The notes: generated by a model from the sequence alone, not told the origin. A stretch of DNA of 36,837 bases from Lachnospiraceae bacterium (GCA_021202075.1 JAJQDT010000057.1:8405-45241), one strand, 5' to 3'. Shown: positions 1-8,454, counted from the first letter of the stretch. Numbers and translations are program-made.

Positions 1-387
1 GTCCTGCCGCCGAGCGAAGCGAGGGGGCGTTACCTTAGCAGCCCTGCCCCACGCGGAGCTAAAATTCCTTTTTCCGCGGGCTCGATGGGCACGCTGGTCG
101 CTTCTGCCCGGACCATTGAGGGCGCATCCGATTCCGACAGAAAATCAAACATAAAATCAAACGGTCAGACGCTCTCCGGGCAGCAGAGCGCGAGTACAGC
201 CTGGGCGATGCCATCAGAGACGAAAAAGGCTCCGGAGCATAAGGTCGTTCCATACGATGAGGTCCGCGATCCGGGCTGGATGATGCTTCTGCCGCTTGTG
301 TTGTTTGTCGCAGCGATGCTGGTGATCGGATTGCATCCGGAACCACTGATTGATGCATTTACACAGATTGCATCTGCTCTTGGTTAA
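1..387 (+). CDS. C-terminal part of a proton-conducting membrane subunit (5' end outside window)
   Basis: The frame is open from the first base to the TAA at 385-387, so this is the 3' end of a gene that begins before the window; an internal ATG at 85 should not be taken as the start. The last 50 residues contain a charged stretch (VPYDEVRDPGW) and one hydrophobic helix ending in LVIGLHPEPL, which resembles the last helix of NuoL/M/N and MrpA/D-type proton-translocating subunits. The first part of the visible sequence (about residues 2-20) is translated from a GC-rich repeat that also occurs inside the next gene. The next gene starts 41 bases downstream and is of the same family, so the two are probably co-transcribed parts of an antiporter or membrane-bound oxidoreductase module. 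The family call rests on a short segment plus context. Confidence 0.6.
   Translation, partial: VLPPSEARGRYLSSPAPRGAKIPFSAGSMGTLVASARTIEGASDSDRKSNIKSNGQTLSGQQSASTAWAMPSETKKAPEHKVVPYDEVRDPGWMMLLPLVLFVAAMLVIGLHPEPLIDAFTQIASALG
5..34 (+). repeat. GC-rich repeat copy inside a coding region
   Basis: These 30 bases are identical to the core of the repeats at 892-941 and 979-1028 (common core GCCGAGCGAAGCGAGG followed by GGGCGTTACC). The copy is translated as part of the membrane subunit gene and keeps its frame open, but it is read in a different frame from the copies in the next gene. Confidence 0.85.
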
Positions 388-428
388 TTAATGATTTCGT
401 TTGATTCAGGGTATGGAGGAAGAAAACG

Positions 429-2963
429 ATGAAAGCAAATTTAATTTTGGCTGTGCTGGTTTTTTATCCGATGATCGGCGGGCTGGCCGCGTGGGTTCTG
501 CGCGGGATGCTTTGTGCCCCGCGCGAGGCTTCTTCGAATCGTGCGGAGCCTGCATCTGTTAATGGGCGGGGCGATAATAAAACGCATTTCGCGGGCCAAT
601 CCTTTCTTCCGACCGGCAGCGCGGCAGTCACGGATTTTGTGGCGGTCACAGAATTTTTACTGATGCTGATTCTGTTTATCGGCAGTGCGGGCGAGGCGGA
701 AAGCGGCTCCGTGATATCGCTGACCGTGCCGGGAGTCTGCGGCTTTGGCCTGCATTTTACACTGGACGGCTTCCGGCTGATTTACGGACTCATTGCCGGT
801 TTTATGTGGATGATGACGGCTCTGCTGTGTCCGCAGTATTTTTCGTCACATGCGCCCCACACTACGCAGAGCGGAACTCATAACGCTAAACGGGCGGGGC
901 AAGATGCCGCCGAGCGAAGCGAGGGGGCGTTACCACAGCCGCCCCGCCCCACGCGAAGCGAAGCCCGCGTCTCGCAATGGGCGGGGCAAGATGCCGCCGA
1001 GCGAAGCGAGGGGGCGTTACCACAGCCGTCCGAACATTCTCATCCGGCGCCGGACCGCTTCTATGTATTCTTTCTCCTGACGCTCGGCGCGACGATGGGA
1101 GTCTTTCTGTCGGCGGATCTGTATACGACCTTTGTCTTTTTTGAAATGATGTCCTTTACCTCCTATGTCTGGGTGGCGCATGAGGAAAATAACGGTGCGC
1201 TCCGGGCGGCGGACACCTACTTGACAGTGGCGGTGCTGGGCGGCCTGGTGATGCTGATGGGAATCTTTGGCGTTTATCATGAGCTGGGTACCCTGACGAT
1301 TTCCGAGCTTGCGGCTGCTGCGGCCACTTATGAGAACAAGCCGGTGCTGTACGCATTGGGCTGCTGTATGTTTGTAGGTTTCGGCGCGAAAGCGGGCGCG
1401 TTCCCGCTGCATATCTGGCTGCCGAAGGCGCATCCGGTGGCTCCCGCCCCGGCGTCGGCGCTGCTCTCCGGCATTCTGACCAAGACGGGTATTTTTGGTG
1501 TGCTTGCCATCTCGAGCGGGCTGTTTTTGCATGATAAACAGTGGGGAGTATTTGTACTTGTGATCGGCGCGACGACAATGTTCGGAGGAGCGTTGCTCGC
1601 GGTTTTCTCAATCGATCTGAAGCGAACCCTCGCTTGCTCCTCCATGTCGCAGATCGGGTTTATCCTGATCGGCGTGGGGATGCAGTGCATGCTCGGGGAG
1701 GAAAATGCCCTGGCGGTGCATGGCACGCTGCTGCACATGATGAACCATTCGATGATTAAGCTGGTGCTGTTCATGGCTGCCGGTGTGATTTATATGAACC
1801 TGCACGCGCTCGACCTGAATGTGATTCGCGGCTTTGGCCGGAAAAAGCCTCTGCTGAAGGTCATTTTTCTGATCGGCGCGCTCGCCATCGGCGGCATCCC
1901 GATGTTTAGCGGCTACATCAGCAAAACCCTGCTTCATGAGAGCATCCTGGAGTACGGCGGCGGCTGGATTTTCCGGGCGCTGGAATATCTGTTCCTGTTC
2001 AGCGGCGGGCTGACAGTGGCGTACATGACGAAGCTGTTTGTCGCGATCTTTGTTGAGAAAAACGCGGATGAGGCTTTGCAGAAAAAATACGACACACAGA
2101 AGAAGTATATGAATCCGATGAGCACATTCGCGCTCACCGGCAGTGCGCTGGTTCTCCTGATCTGGGGGCTGTTTCCGCACGGGATCATGGACCGGGCGGC
2201 GGAGCTTGGGCAGTCGTTCATGGGACTGGAGGAATTTGGCCACGTGGTCAGCTATTTCAGTTGGAAAAATCTGTCCGGCGGTTTGATTTCCATCAGCATT
2301 GGCGTGATTGTCTATGTGTTCTTCATCCGAACGGTGCTGATGAAGGAGGAAGCACCGTCTCGCGAAAGCGCTGCGGTGAAACATTCCGGCCGCAGCAGCA
2401 GGAAAAAGGCGGGAACAGCCGGCCGAAGCAAAAAGGCAAAAGCGGGAACGCGCGGCCGCAGTACCGCAGCCGTTCGGCAGTACATCAATGCCTGGCCATC
2501 CTGGCTGGATCTGGAAAATCTCATTTATCGCCCGCTGATGCTGAAGCTTCTGCCATTCGTGCTCGGCGCGGCCTGCTCTGTGCTGGATAAAATGACGGAT
2601 ACACTCGTGCGCATCCTGATTCCGGTGGGGCATGTGCTGGCCCGCATCTTCGACAGTCTGGTTGATTTCTTTGTCGTCGGACTGCGCAAGTCCATTTATA
2701 AGGATTCCCCGATTCCGCACGAGCGCGCGGAGGGCAACTGGCTGACGGCAGTTGCCGGAGCGTTTCTCAATGCAATTCAGAAGCTGGCGAACCGTACCTG
2801 GAGACGCCGCAATCCGACATCGGTCGATTATCCGCGTGAACTGGCACTCCGCTATGATGTCTGGAGAGAGAGCAACACGGTCATCGGACGGAGCCTGTCC
2901 TACGGACTGTTGCTGGTCATCATCGGATTCTGCCTGACGCTGGTGTATATTTTGTGGTGGTAG
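429..2963 (+). CDS. Proton-conducting antiporter/complex I-like membrane subunit (NuoL/MrpA/MrpD family)
   Basis: This polytopic membrane protein of 844 residues belongs to the proton_antipo_M superfamily, which moves H+ (often against Na+) in Mrp antiporters, complex I and membrane-bound hydrogenases. The family core is clear: FFEMMSFTSYVWVAHEE, then GAKAGAFPLHIWLPKAH with the conserved Lys near residue 320 and an APASALLSG segment, then DLKRTLACSSMSQIGF and LLHMMNHSMIKLVLFMAAG. The start at 429 has GGAGGAAG at a good distance. Two insertions are odd: a repeat-derived hydrophilic segment at about residues 140-205, and a Lys/Arg/Gly-rich linker at about 650-690 before a C-terminal extension with further helices. 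The degenerate segment at residues 35-65 also looks repeat-derived. The substrate ion and partner complex cannot be assigned because the rest of the operon lies outside the window. Confidence 0.85.
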   Translation: MKANLILAVLVFYPMIGGLAAWVLRGMLCAPREASSNRAEPASVNGRGDNKTHFAGQSFLPTGSAAVTDFVAVTEFLLMLILFIGSAGEAESGSVISLTVPGVCGFGLHFTLDGFRLIYGLIAGFMWMMTALLCPQYFSSHAPHTTQSGTHNAKRAGQDAAERSEGALPQPPRPTRSEARVSQWAGQDAAERSEGALPQPSEHSHPAPDRFYVFFLLTLGATMGVFLSADLYTTFVFFEMMSFTSYVWVAHEENNGALRAADTYLTVAVLGGLVMLMGIFGVYHELGTLTISELAAAAATYENKPVLYALGCCMFVGFGAKAGAFPLHIWLPKAHPVAPAPASALLSGILTKTGIFGVLAISSGLFLHDKQWGVFVLVIGATTMFGGALLAVFSIDLKRTLACSSMSQIGFILIGVGMQCMLGEENALAVHGTLLHMMNHSMIKLVLFMAAGVIYMNLHALDLNVIRGFGRKKPLLKVIFLIGALAIGGIPMFSGYISKTLLHESILEYGGGWIFRALEYLFLFSGGLTVAYMTKLFVAIFVEKNADEALQKKYDTQKKYMNPMSTFALTGSALVLLIWGLFPHGIMDRAAELGQSFMGLEEFGHVVSYFSWKNLSGGLISISIGVIVYVFFIRTVLMKEEAPSRESAAVKHSGRSSRKKAGTAGRSKKAKAGTRGRSTAAVRQYINAWPSWLDLENLIYRPLMLKLLPFVLGAACSVLDKMTDTLVRILIPVGHVLARIFDSLVDFFVVGLRKSIYKDSPIPHERAEGNWLTAVAGAFLNAIQKLANRTWRRRNPTSVDYPRELALRYDVWRESNTVIGRSLSYGLLLVIIGFCLTLVYILWW
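892..941 (+). repeat. In-frame GC-rich palindromic repeat, copy 1
   Basis: This 50-bp copy is identical to 979-1028, with an offset of 87 bp or exactly 29 codons. It starts with GGGCGGGGC at 892-900, which can pair with GCCCCGCCC at about 941-949. It encodes a hydrophilic stretch (GQDAAERSEGALPQP) inside the membrane protein gene without breaking the frame. Confidence 0.9.
979..1028 (+). repeat. In-frame GC-rich palindromic repeat, copy 2
   Basis: Second perfect copy of the 50-bp repeat, 87 bp after the first and in the same reading frame. The 37 bp between copies contain another GAA-loop palindrome (CGCGAAGCG). Confidence 0.9.
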
Positions 2964-3015
2964 GCAGCATCGTGCGAGCATATTGATTGATTCACATATG
3001 GATGGTGTCATGATA

Positions 3016-3127
3016 ATAAAGAGAACATTTGAGGTGGTAAAGTTCGTCCCGACCACACGCCGATGGTATGACAGGGGAAACCCTTAAGATGCGGGAGACT
3101 GGGACGCCCGCAAAATGTTCTCTTTAT
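3016..3127 (+). ncRNA. Candidate structured RNA with three hairpins and a possible kissing-loop interaction
   Basis: A perfect 15-bp helix joins 3016-3030 to 3113-3127 and closes a GC-rich core. Inside are three hairpins: GTGGT (3034-3038) with ACCAC (3052-3056); AGGG-GAAA-CCCT (3073-3084), a GNRA tetraloop; and GCGGG (3091-3095) with CCCGC (3107-3111). The loop of the first holds CGTCCC (3045-3050), which is perfectly complementary to GGGACG (3101-3106) in the loop of the third, so a loop-loop pseudoknot is possible. The element lies after the antiporter gene and before a separate terminator. I do not recognise it as a known riboswitch or ribozyme. A small non-autonomous mobile element with 15-bp inverted ends is an alternative reading. 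Confidence 0.5.
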
Positions 3128-3155
3128 ATAAAAATGTTTAGATCAGTTGATATGC

Positions 3156-3197
3156 AAACGGACAGAGAGTGAGAATTTTCACTTCCCGGTCCGTTTT
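3156..3197 (+). terminator. Intrinsic terminator after the antiporter operon
   Basis: AAACGGAC (3156-3163) pairs with GTCCGTTT (3189-3196), with a second helix GTGA/TCAC inside the loop and a short T-rich tail. It sits just upstream of the alpha-galactosidase promoter, separating the two transcription units. Confidence 0.6.
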
Positions 3198-3209
3198 CCT
3201 TCGGCATAA

Positions 3210-3238
3210 TTGACAAATGCAGTTTTTCCTGCTATAAG
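3210..3238 (+). promoter_or_regulatory. Sigma-A promoter of the alpha-galactosidase gene
   Basis: TTGACA at 3210-3215, a 17-bp spacer and TATAAG at 3233-3238 give a near-consensus promoter. Transcription would begin about 3245, just before the AGGAGG at 3251. This rules out an upstream TTG codon at 3210 as a start, because that codon is the -35 box. Confidence 0.8.
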
Positions 3239-3263
3239 GGAAAGAAAACCAGGAGGACAGGGA

Positions 3264-5975
3264 ATGGAATGGCAGTTGCTGAATGAATATGTGCTGGGGG
3301 ATATGCTTGCCCGCTACTATCTGGAGCCGGAGAGCGGCAAGATGGGGTTTTATCTGCTGCCGGAGGCGTTCCGGGATCGGGTGTTTGCGAAAAAAGATAT
3401 GCAGGTGGAAGCACTGGTGCAGCTGAAGCTGACGGGGGACGTATTTGGCGGCTCGTACGGCGTCGGGATGACGATGAGAAACAGTCAGACGATACGGGAG
3501 CTGCGTTACTGCCCGGAAGCTGGCGGGGCGCAGTGCTGTGAGGAGAATGATAGTGAGATCGTGATACATACGCCGCTTTTATCGAGCCCCTTTTTTCACG
3601 AAAGTGTCTGCCAGAAAGCGTCTGTGGCGGACGATGCTGATAAACAGGAAGCCGATACGGCGCCTGAATCGGAAGCAGACACCATCGATAAACCGACGCC
3701 GGAATCGGTGCCTGTGAAGGAAACAGGAATGGCGGCAGTTGGCCGGAGTTACCGCGTCATTCATCATCTGCGCTGGAGAAAAGGCACCCCTTATGTGAAG
3801 ATTTCCTGCACGTTTGAGAACAGATCGGAGAGTGCCGTGACGCTGGAGATGTTTGAAAGCTTTTCCCTCGGCGGACTCTCTCCTTACCTGGAGGGCAGCG
3901 GCTATCAGAAGCTGTACCTGCACCGGATCCGGAGCGCGTGGAGCCAGGAGGGCGTTCACGAGGTGCTTCCGGCGGAGAATCTGCTGCTGGAGCCGGCGTG
4001 GCCGCCGTCGCCCCATTCAGTTCGCTGTGAGCGGTTCGGACAGGTCGGCTCTCTGCCGGTCAACCGGTTCTTACCGTTTGCGATGGTCGAAGACCGGGAA
4101 AATAAGATTTTCTGGGGCGCGCAGGTGGCGCACCCGGCGTCCTGGCAGATGGAGTTTTACCGGAAGGACGACGGCCTTTCCTTAAGCGGCGGTATGGCGG
4201 ACCGCGATTTTGGGCAGTGGATGAAAACCATCGCGCCGGGAGAATCATTTACCAGCCCGGAGGCGATCGTGACGGTGGCAGTGACGGATTTCTTTGACGA
4301 GGCGACCGGGCGGCTGACCAGCGAGGAGCTGGAAAGCTTTTACCAGGGACCGGCCTGCGAGCGGGAGCTGCCGATTGTGTTCAACGAATACTGCACGACC
4401 TGGGGCTGTCCGTCGCATGAGAATATTACCGGAATTCTGAACCAGATCAGAGACAGGGGCTTTTCTTACTTTGTCATTGACTGCGGCTGGTACAAGGAGG
4501 ACGGTGTGCCGTGGGACGTCAGCATGGGCGATTACAAGGTTTCAAAGACACTGTTTCCGGAGGGGCTGGAGAAAACGGTGGAGGCCATCCGCGAAGCCGG
4601 GATGAAACCGGGCATCTGGTTCGAGATCGAAAATGTTGGGAATGCGTCGAGAGCGTATCAGATGGAGGAGCATCTGCTTCACCGGGACGGCGCGGTGTTG
4701 ACGACCGACGCGCGGAGATTCTGGGATATGTGCGATCCGTGGGTGGAGGAGTATCTGTCGGAAAAGGTAATTGGTACGCTGAAAACCTATGGATTTGAAT
4801 ATATGAAAATCGACTGCAATGAGACGATCGGTCCCGGCTGCGACGGCGCGGAATCCTTAGGCGAAGGACTGCGGCGGAACCAGGAGGCGTCGAAGGCATT
4901 TCTGGAAAAAGTGAAGCGGGAGATCCCGGGCATCATTCTGGAAAACTGCGCTTCGGGCGGACATCGTCTGGAACCGGGCTGGATGGATCAGATGAGCATG
5001 GCCTCGTTTTCTGACGCGCACGAGTGCGTGGAAATTCCGATTATCGCGGCTCATCTCCACCGTGTTATTCATCCGGTCAAGAGCCAGATCTGGGCGGTTA
5101 TCCGGACGGATGATTCCCTCAAACGGATTGCCTGGTCCATGATCAATACTTTTCTTGGAAGAATGTGCCTTTCCGGGGACGTGACGGAGCTTAGCCGTGC
5201 GCAGTGGCAGGTCATTGATAACGGAATTGCGTTCTATAAGAAGCTGGTACCCATCATCCGCAGCGGGCAGTCCTACCTGTACGGCCCGCACCAGCGCAGT
5301 TTCCGCCATCCGGAGGGCTGGCAGGCCCTGGTGCGCGTGGGCAGGGATTCAAATCAATTAGTTGAACGGTCAACGAAAGAAAACGAAGGAAATGTGGATG
5401 CCGAAACAGCGGGGATAGAAGCTGCCGCAAGTGCAGGAACAGCGGGGATAGATGCTGCCGCAAGTGCCGGAATTTTGTCATATGGAAAAAGCCAGGGTGA
5501 CGGTAAGAGTGGTGGTGAGAGAAGCGCATTTGTTGTGCTCCATACCTTCGCTGGAGAGTTGCCGGAACAGATCCGCTTCCGGCTGCCCGATGGCTGCCCG
5601 CAGCAAATCCGTGAGGTGTATTCAGATACACTGATAAACGATGTCGGGCAGACAGACGGAACGGAAAACGGCATAGTACAGGCAGCAGATTTAAACATAC
5701 CGGATTCGAAAACATCAGATTCGAAAACATCAGATTTGAAGATAACAGATTCAAAAACAACAGATTCAAAAACAACAGATTTGAAAATAACAGGTTCGAA
5801 AACATCGGATTCAAAAACACCAGATCCAAATACACCGGATACGAAAATACCGGATCCGCAGGACGAATCCGGTAAAGGTACGAACGGGAGTGAGCCGGAG
5901 ATGGAAATCAGGGATGGCGCATTCATCTGGCGTCCGAAAGAAAGCTTTAAGGCCGCAGCGGTACTGCTTAAGTGA
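3264..5975 (+). CDS. Alpha-galactosidase, glycoside hydrolase family 36
   Basis: This enzyme hydrolyses terminal alpha-1,6-galactose from melibiose/raffinose-type oligosaccharides. The ATG at 3264 follows AGGAGG at 3251, giving 903 residues with no signal peptide, so it is cytoplasmic. It has an N-terminal beta-sandwich region, then a TIM barrel. The predicted nucleophile is Asp517 in KIDCNE and the acid/base is Asp584 in SFSDAHE, 67 residues apart, which fits the GH36 pattern; the ENCASGGHR loop lies between them. The protein is longer than the usual 700-750 residues because of low-complexity insertions: an acidic stretch at about 120-156, a duplicated Ala-rich motif (TAGIEAAASAG/TAGIDAAASAG) at about 713-740, and eleven 5-residue DSKTS-like repeats at 809-863. 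The last is within the C-terminal beta domain. Substrate preference beyond alpha-galactosides cannot be read from sequence. Confidence 0.93.
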   Translation: MEWQLLNEYVLGDMLARYYLEPESGKMGFYLLPEAFRDRVFAKKDMQVEALVQLKLTGDVFGGSYGVGMTMRNSQTIRELRYCPEAGGAQCCEENDSEIVIHTPLLSSPFFHESVCQKASVADDADKQEADTAPESEADTIDKPTPESVPVKETGMAAVGRSYRVIHHLRWRKGTPYVKISCTFENRSESAVTLEMFESFSLGGLSPYLEGSGYQKLYLHRIRSAWSQEGVHEVLPAENLLLEPAWPPSPHSVRCERFGQVGSLPVNRFLPFAMVEDRENKIFWGAQVAHPASWQMEFYRKDDGLSLSGGMADRDFGQWMKTIAPGESFTSPEAIVTVAVTDFFDEATGRLTSEELESFYQGPACERELPIVFNEYCTTWGCPSHENITGILNQIRDRGFSYFVIDCGWYKEDGVPWDVSMGDYKVSKTLFPEGLEKTVEAIREAGMKPGIWFEIENVGNASRAYQMEEHLLHRDGAVLTTDARRFWDMCDPWVEEYLSEKVIGTLKTYGFEYMKIDCNETIGPGCDGAESLGEGLRRNQEASKAFLEKVKREIPGIILENCASGGHRLEPGWMDQMSMASFSDAHECVEIPIIAAHLHRVIHPVKSQIWAVIRTDDSLKRIAWSMINTFLGRMCLSGDVTELSRAQWQVIDNGIAFYKKLVPIIRSGQSYLYGPHQRSFRHPEGWQALVRVGRDSNQLVERSTKENEGNVDAETAGIEAAASAGTAGIDAAASAGILSYGKSQGDGKSGGERSAFVVLHTFAGELPEQIRFRLPDGCPQQIREVYSDTLINDVGQTDGTENGIVQAADLNIPDSKTSDSKTSDLKITDSKTTDSKTTDLKITGSKTSDSKTPDPNTPDTKIPDPQDESGKGTNGSEPEMEIRDGAFIWRPKESFKAAAVLLK
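5688..5852 (+). repeat. 15-bp tandem repeat, 11 copies, inside the alpha-galactosidase gene
   Basis: Eleven consecutive 15-bp units of the type GATTCGAAAACATCA encode DSKTS-like pentapeptides. Two adjacent pairs are identical and others differ by a few bases, which suggests recent slippage or duplication followed by drift. The period is a multiple of three and the frame is kept. Confidence 0.95.
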
Positions 5976-5994
5976 CATGTCCGTACTTCTTCTT

Positions 5995-8391
5995 TTATTT
6001 TAAGATATCGCGGCTGCGTGTTTTCTTCATCTCGTACAGCTTTTGATCTGCGCGGCTCAGGGCGTCCTTCAGCGAGATCTTATCGTCCGGCGTGATCGTG
6101 TATGCACCGGCTGAGATGGTCAGAAGATACGGTTTATCACTGGCCTGATTGTATTGGTCAAATTTTTCATAGAGCGCGGCGAGGAGCTCGTCTTCCGGCT
6201 CCGGACTGCGCTGTTTTTTTCTGCTTTCTGCGTTGCGGGGGCATTTCATGTACTCAGTATTTGTATTGCATTGCTCTGTTTTTCGCTCTCCATAAAGGTC
6301 GTCATCGCTCACTTCAATCAGGCAGGTGAATTCATCCCCGCCGATGCGCCCGGCGAAGCCGCGCCCATCGGCAAATTCCCTGAGAGTCCGTGCAATCTGC
6401 CGGAGCGAGGAATCACCCTCCCTGTGACCAAACTGGTCATTCACGATTTTCAGATTGTTCATATCAATATAAAGGGCGACCAGAGTGCTTCCTGCTTTAC
6501 GAAGGGTGTCCAGGCGTTCCCCGGCCAGCATGTAGAAGCCCCGCATATTCAGGATACCGGTCAGCGGGTCGGATTTGGACATTGCGTCCAGCTCAATGTT
6601 GTAATCCTTCAAGGTTTCCAGATTGCCCTCCAGCTTCGCCTGGATTTTTTCATTAGCCTGTAGCAGCGAAATCATTTTGATGGCGGAGCTGAGCTGGTTT
6701 ACCAGAAATTCGCCGTTCACATACAGAGCCGGCGTCATATCGCAGATCAGAATGCCGTACACGATTTTCCCAAAAAAGAGCGGAAGCAGAATCTGGGCGT
6801 GCTCATTGGCACGGTCCGGCTTCGTGTACCGGAAGACTTCCTCCAGCTTCTGTGAAGGAGGAGCAGGAGAATTCTCCTGCACGACACCGCCGCGCAGTTC
6901 TGCTTTTAATTCGAGCGTATCGGGCGTCTCAAAAGGCGTTTGAAACTGGTGGGCGATGGGAACCGGGAGACGATACAGCCATGCGTTTTTAATCTCGAGC
7001 CAGTCCAGGTTGTGCAGGAGCGAGCGGTAGCTGTCGTCCGTGCCCTGCTCGAACTGCAGAATATTCTGTACGAAAAGCTTCATATCATAATTGGTCTGGT
7101 ATTCATTCTCGATGACTTTGGCGGAATGCTGGTTCATGGCGCGGACCATTTTCCGGTAAAGCATGGAAAATGCATTTCGCAGATCGAACCGGGAGGCGTC
7201 GTCCCTCTGCAAATCCAGCAGAGCGCGGTAAAACTGCTCAAAAACAGTCATCAGACCATCGATATCGGCGGCGACGACGATATCCTGCTGTAAAAACTGA
7301 TCCGCAGCGGCCCCAATGTCCGCGGACGAGACGGAGCTGTCCCCTTTCCGCATAAAGTAAGCGGCAAAATATTCGAACAGACGAATATAGGAGCGCCGGA
7401 CATCATCCAGACAGAGCTGTTCTTCCTCATGATAATTGTGGTAAAAAATATCGTGAAAGCTGTTCTCAAGCGTGTTTAAAATCTGTTCACAGCTTTTTCG
7501 GCCGTTATCCGTCTGCAGGATGGAGTCGCGCAGAACAAAATGGGTCGGAATCGAAGTCTCGCAAACTGGGCGGTGGAAATACAGATTCAGTAAAGAACGG
7601 ACAGAGGCCGCTCCGAGCTGGGTAGGATCCGCGAGTACAGTAGAGAGAGGCGGAGAGGCCTTGGCTCCCGCGGGCGCGTCATCAAAGCCCAGGATGGAGA
7701 TATCCCGGCCGGGACGAATCCCCCTGCGCAGCAATTCCGGATACAGGCCGAGCGCGATGTCGTCGTTGACGCAGAATATAGCGTCCAGATCCGGGTTCGC
7801 GTCCAGAAACGCACAGTAAACATCCTGATTGTTTTTTGTGAGCGCTCCCTCCATGTATCTTTGCTTTGGACAGTCGAGCCCGTTTTCGGCAAGAACGCGT
7901 GTAAAAATGGCATGCCGCTCCACCGCGTCGGTATTATTGTCATGCCCGCCGATCATCCCAATCTTCTGACAGCCGCAGGTTCGGATCAGATATTCCAGCC
8001 CCTCCCGGATGCCGGGTTCATTGTCGAACGAGACGTCGATATAGCCGTCCATTTTTGACGCGATCAGGACACTGGGAATGTCTGCAAATTCTTCGAGCAG
8101 ACGTCGGATACGGTCTGGCGTGGCAAAACAGCCGATGCAGTCGGCAGCGATGATCAGCGCGTCGACACAGCCCTGCCGGACGTAGGAAAACACCGTGCTG
8201 TACTGGTATTCATACATCAGCTCCCGGTCTTCTGAGAGATCACGATCCAGATATTTGCCCGGGAAAATCAGGACGTTCACATTCTGTTCAGAGGCCTCGG
8301 CCATAATGCCGTTGCAGATGTGGCGCGTAAAATCGTCCAGAATACCGCTGACCAGCACTCCAATGGTCAGTTTTTTGCTTTCACAGTTCAT
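5995..8391 (-). CDS. Sugar-binding-protein-like sensor fused to a GGDEF diguanylate cyclase
   Basis: The N-terminal 300 residues (beginning KKLTIGVLVSGILDDF) match the periplasmic-binding-protein fold of LacI-type regulators, with the typical GLEYLI...IGMIGGHDN and AIFCVNDDIALG segments. There is no helix-turn-helix and no signal peptide or membrane helix, so it should bind a small ligand in the cytoplasm. A helical middle region leads to a GGDEF domain (about residues 605-798) with an intact GGDEF motif at 684-688 and the DPLTG and DMNNLKIVND segments, so it is probably an active cyclase making cyclic-di-GMP. The usual RxxD inhibitory site just before GGDEF is not seen. The start at 8391 follows AGGGAGGAT. 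It converges on the alpha-galactosidase gene with 19 bases between stop codons, so they share no promoter; a galactoside ligand is only a guess. Confidence 0.85.
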   Translation of the reverse strand: MNCESKKLTIGVLVSGILDDFTRHICNGIMAEASEQNVNVLIFPGKYLDRDLSEDRELMYEYQYSTVFSYVRQGCVDALIIAADCIGCFATPDRIRRLLEEFADIPSVLIASKMDGYIDVSFDNEPGIREGLEYLIRTCGCQKIGMIGGHDNNTDAVERHAIFTRVLAENGLDCPKQRYMEGALTKNNQDVYCAFLDANPDLDAIFCVNDDIALGLYPELLRRGIRPGRDISILGFDDAPAGAKASPPLSTVLADPTQLGAASVRSLLNLYFHRPVCETSIPTHFVLRDSILQTDNGRKSCEQILNTLENSFHDIFYHNYHEEEQLCLDDVRRSYIRLFEYFAAYFMRKGDSSVSSADIGAAADQFLQQDIVVAADIDGLMTVFEQFYRALLDLQRDDASRFDLRNAFSMLYRKMVRAMNQHSAKVIENEYQTNYDMKLFVQNILQFEQGTDDSYRSLLHNLDWLEIKNAWLYRLPVPIAHQFQTPFETPDTLELKAELRGGVVQENSPAPPSQKLEEVFRYTKPDRANEHAQILLPLFFGKIVYGILICDMTPALYVNGEFLVNQLSSAIKMISLLQANEKIQAKLEGNLETLKDYNIELDAMSKSDPLTGILNMRGFYMLAGERLDTLRKAGSTLVALYIDMNNLKIVNDQFGHREGDSSLRQIARTLREFADGRGFAGRIGGDEFTCLIEVSDDDLYGERKTEQCNTNTEYMKCPRNAESRKKQRSPEPEDELLAALYEKFDQYNQASDKPYLLTISAGAYTITPDDKISLKDALSRADQKLYEMKKTRSRDILK

Positions 8392-8454
8392 GGCGATCCT
8401 CCCTGATCTGATTTTGTGTATGGCAGATGCTGCAGGCTGTTACAATTTAGATGT

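Noticed and set aside
1608..3056. 482-codon open frame opposite the antiporter gene
   Set aside because: Same explanation; Cys-, His- and Gln-rich low-complexity translation without domain features.
3031..3060. T-box-like GGTGGTA motif
   Set aside because: No specifier stem, no antiterminator partner and no amino-acid gene downstream.
3050..3127. Possible cyclic-di-GMP-I riboswitch (ACAGGGGAAACC and GGGACGC resemble parts of that aptamer)
   Set aside because: The second hairpin with its tetraloop receptor is absent, the region after GGGACGC pairs differently, and the element is closed by a long helix of its own. A covariance search would settle it.
3210..3263. Upstream TTG start for the alpha-galactosidase
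   Set aside because: The TTG is the -35 box of a near-consensus promoter; the ATG at 3264 has AGGAGG.
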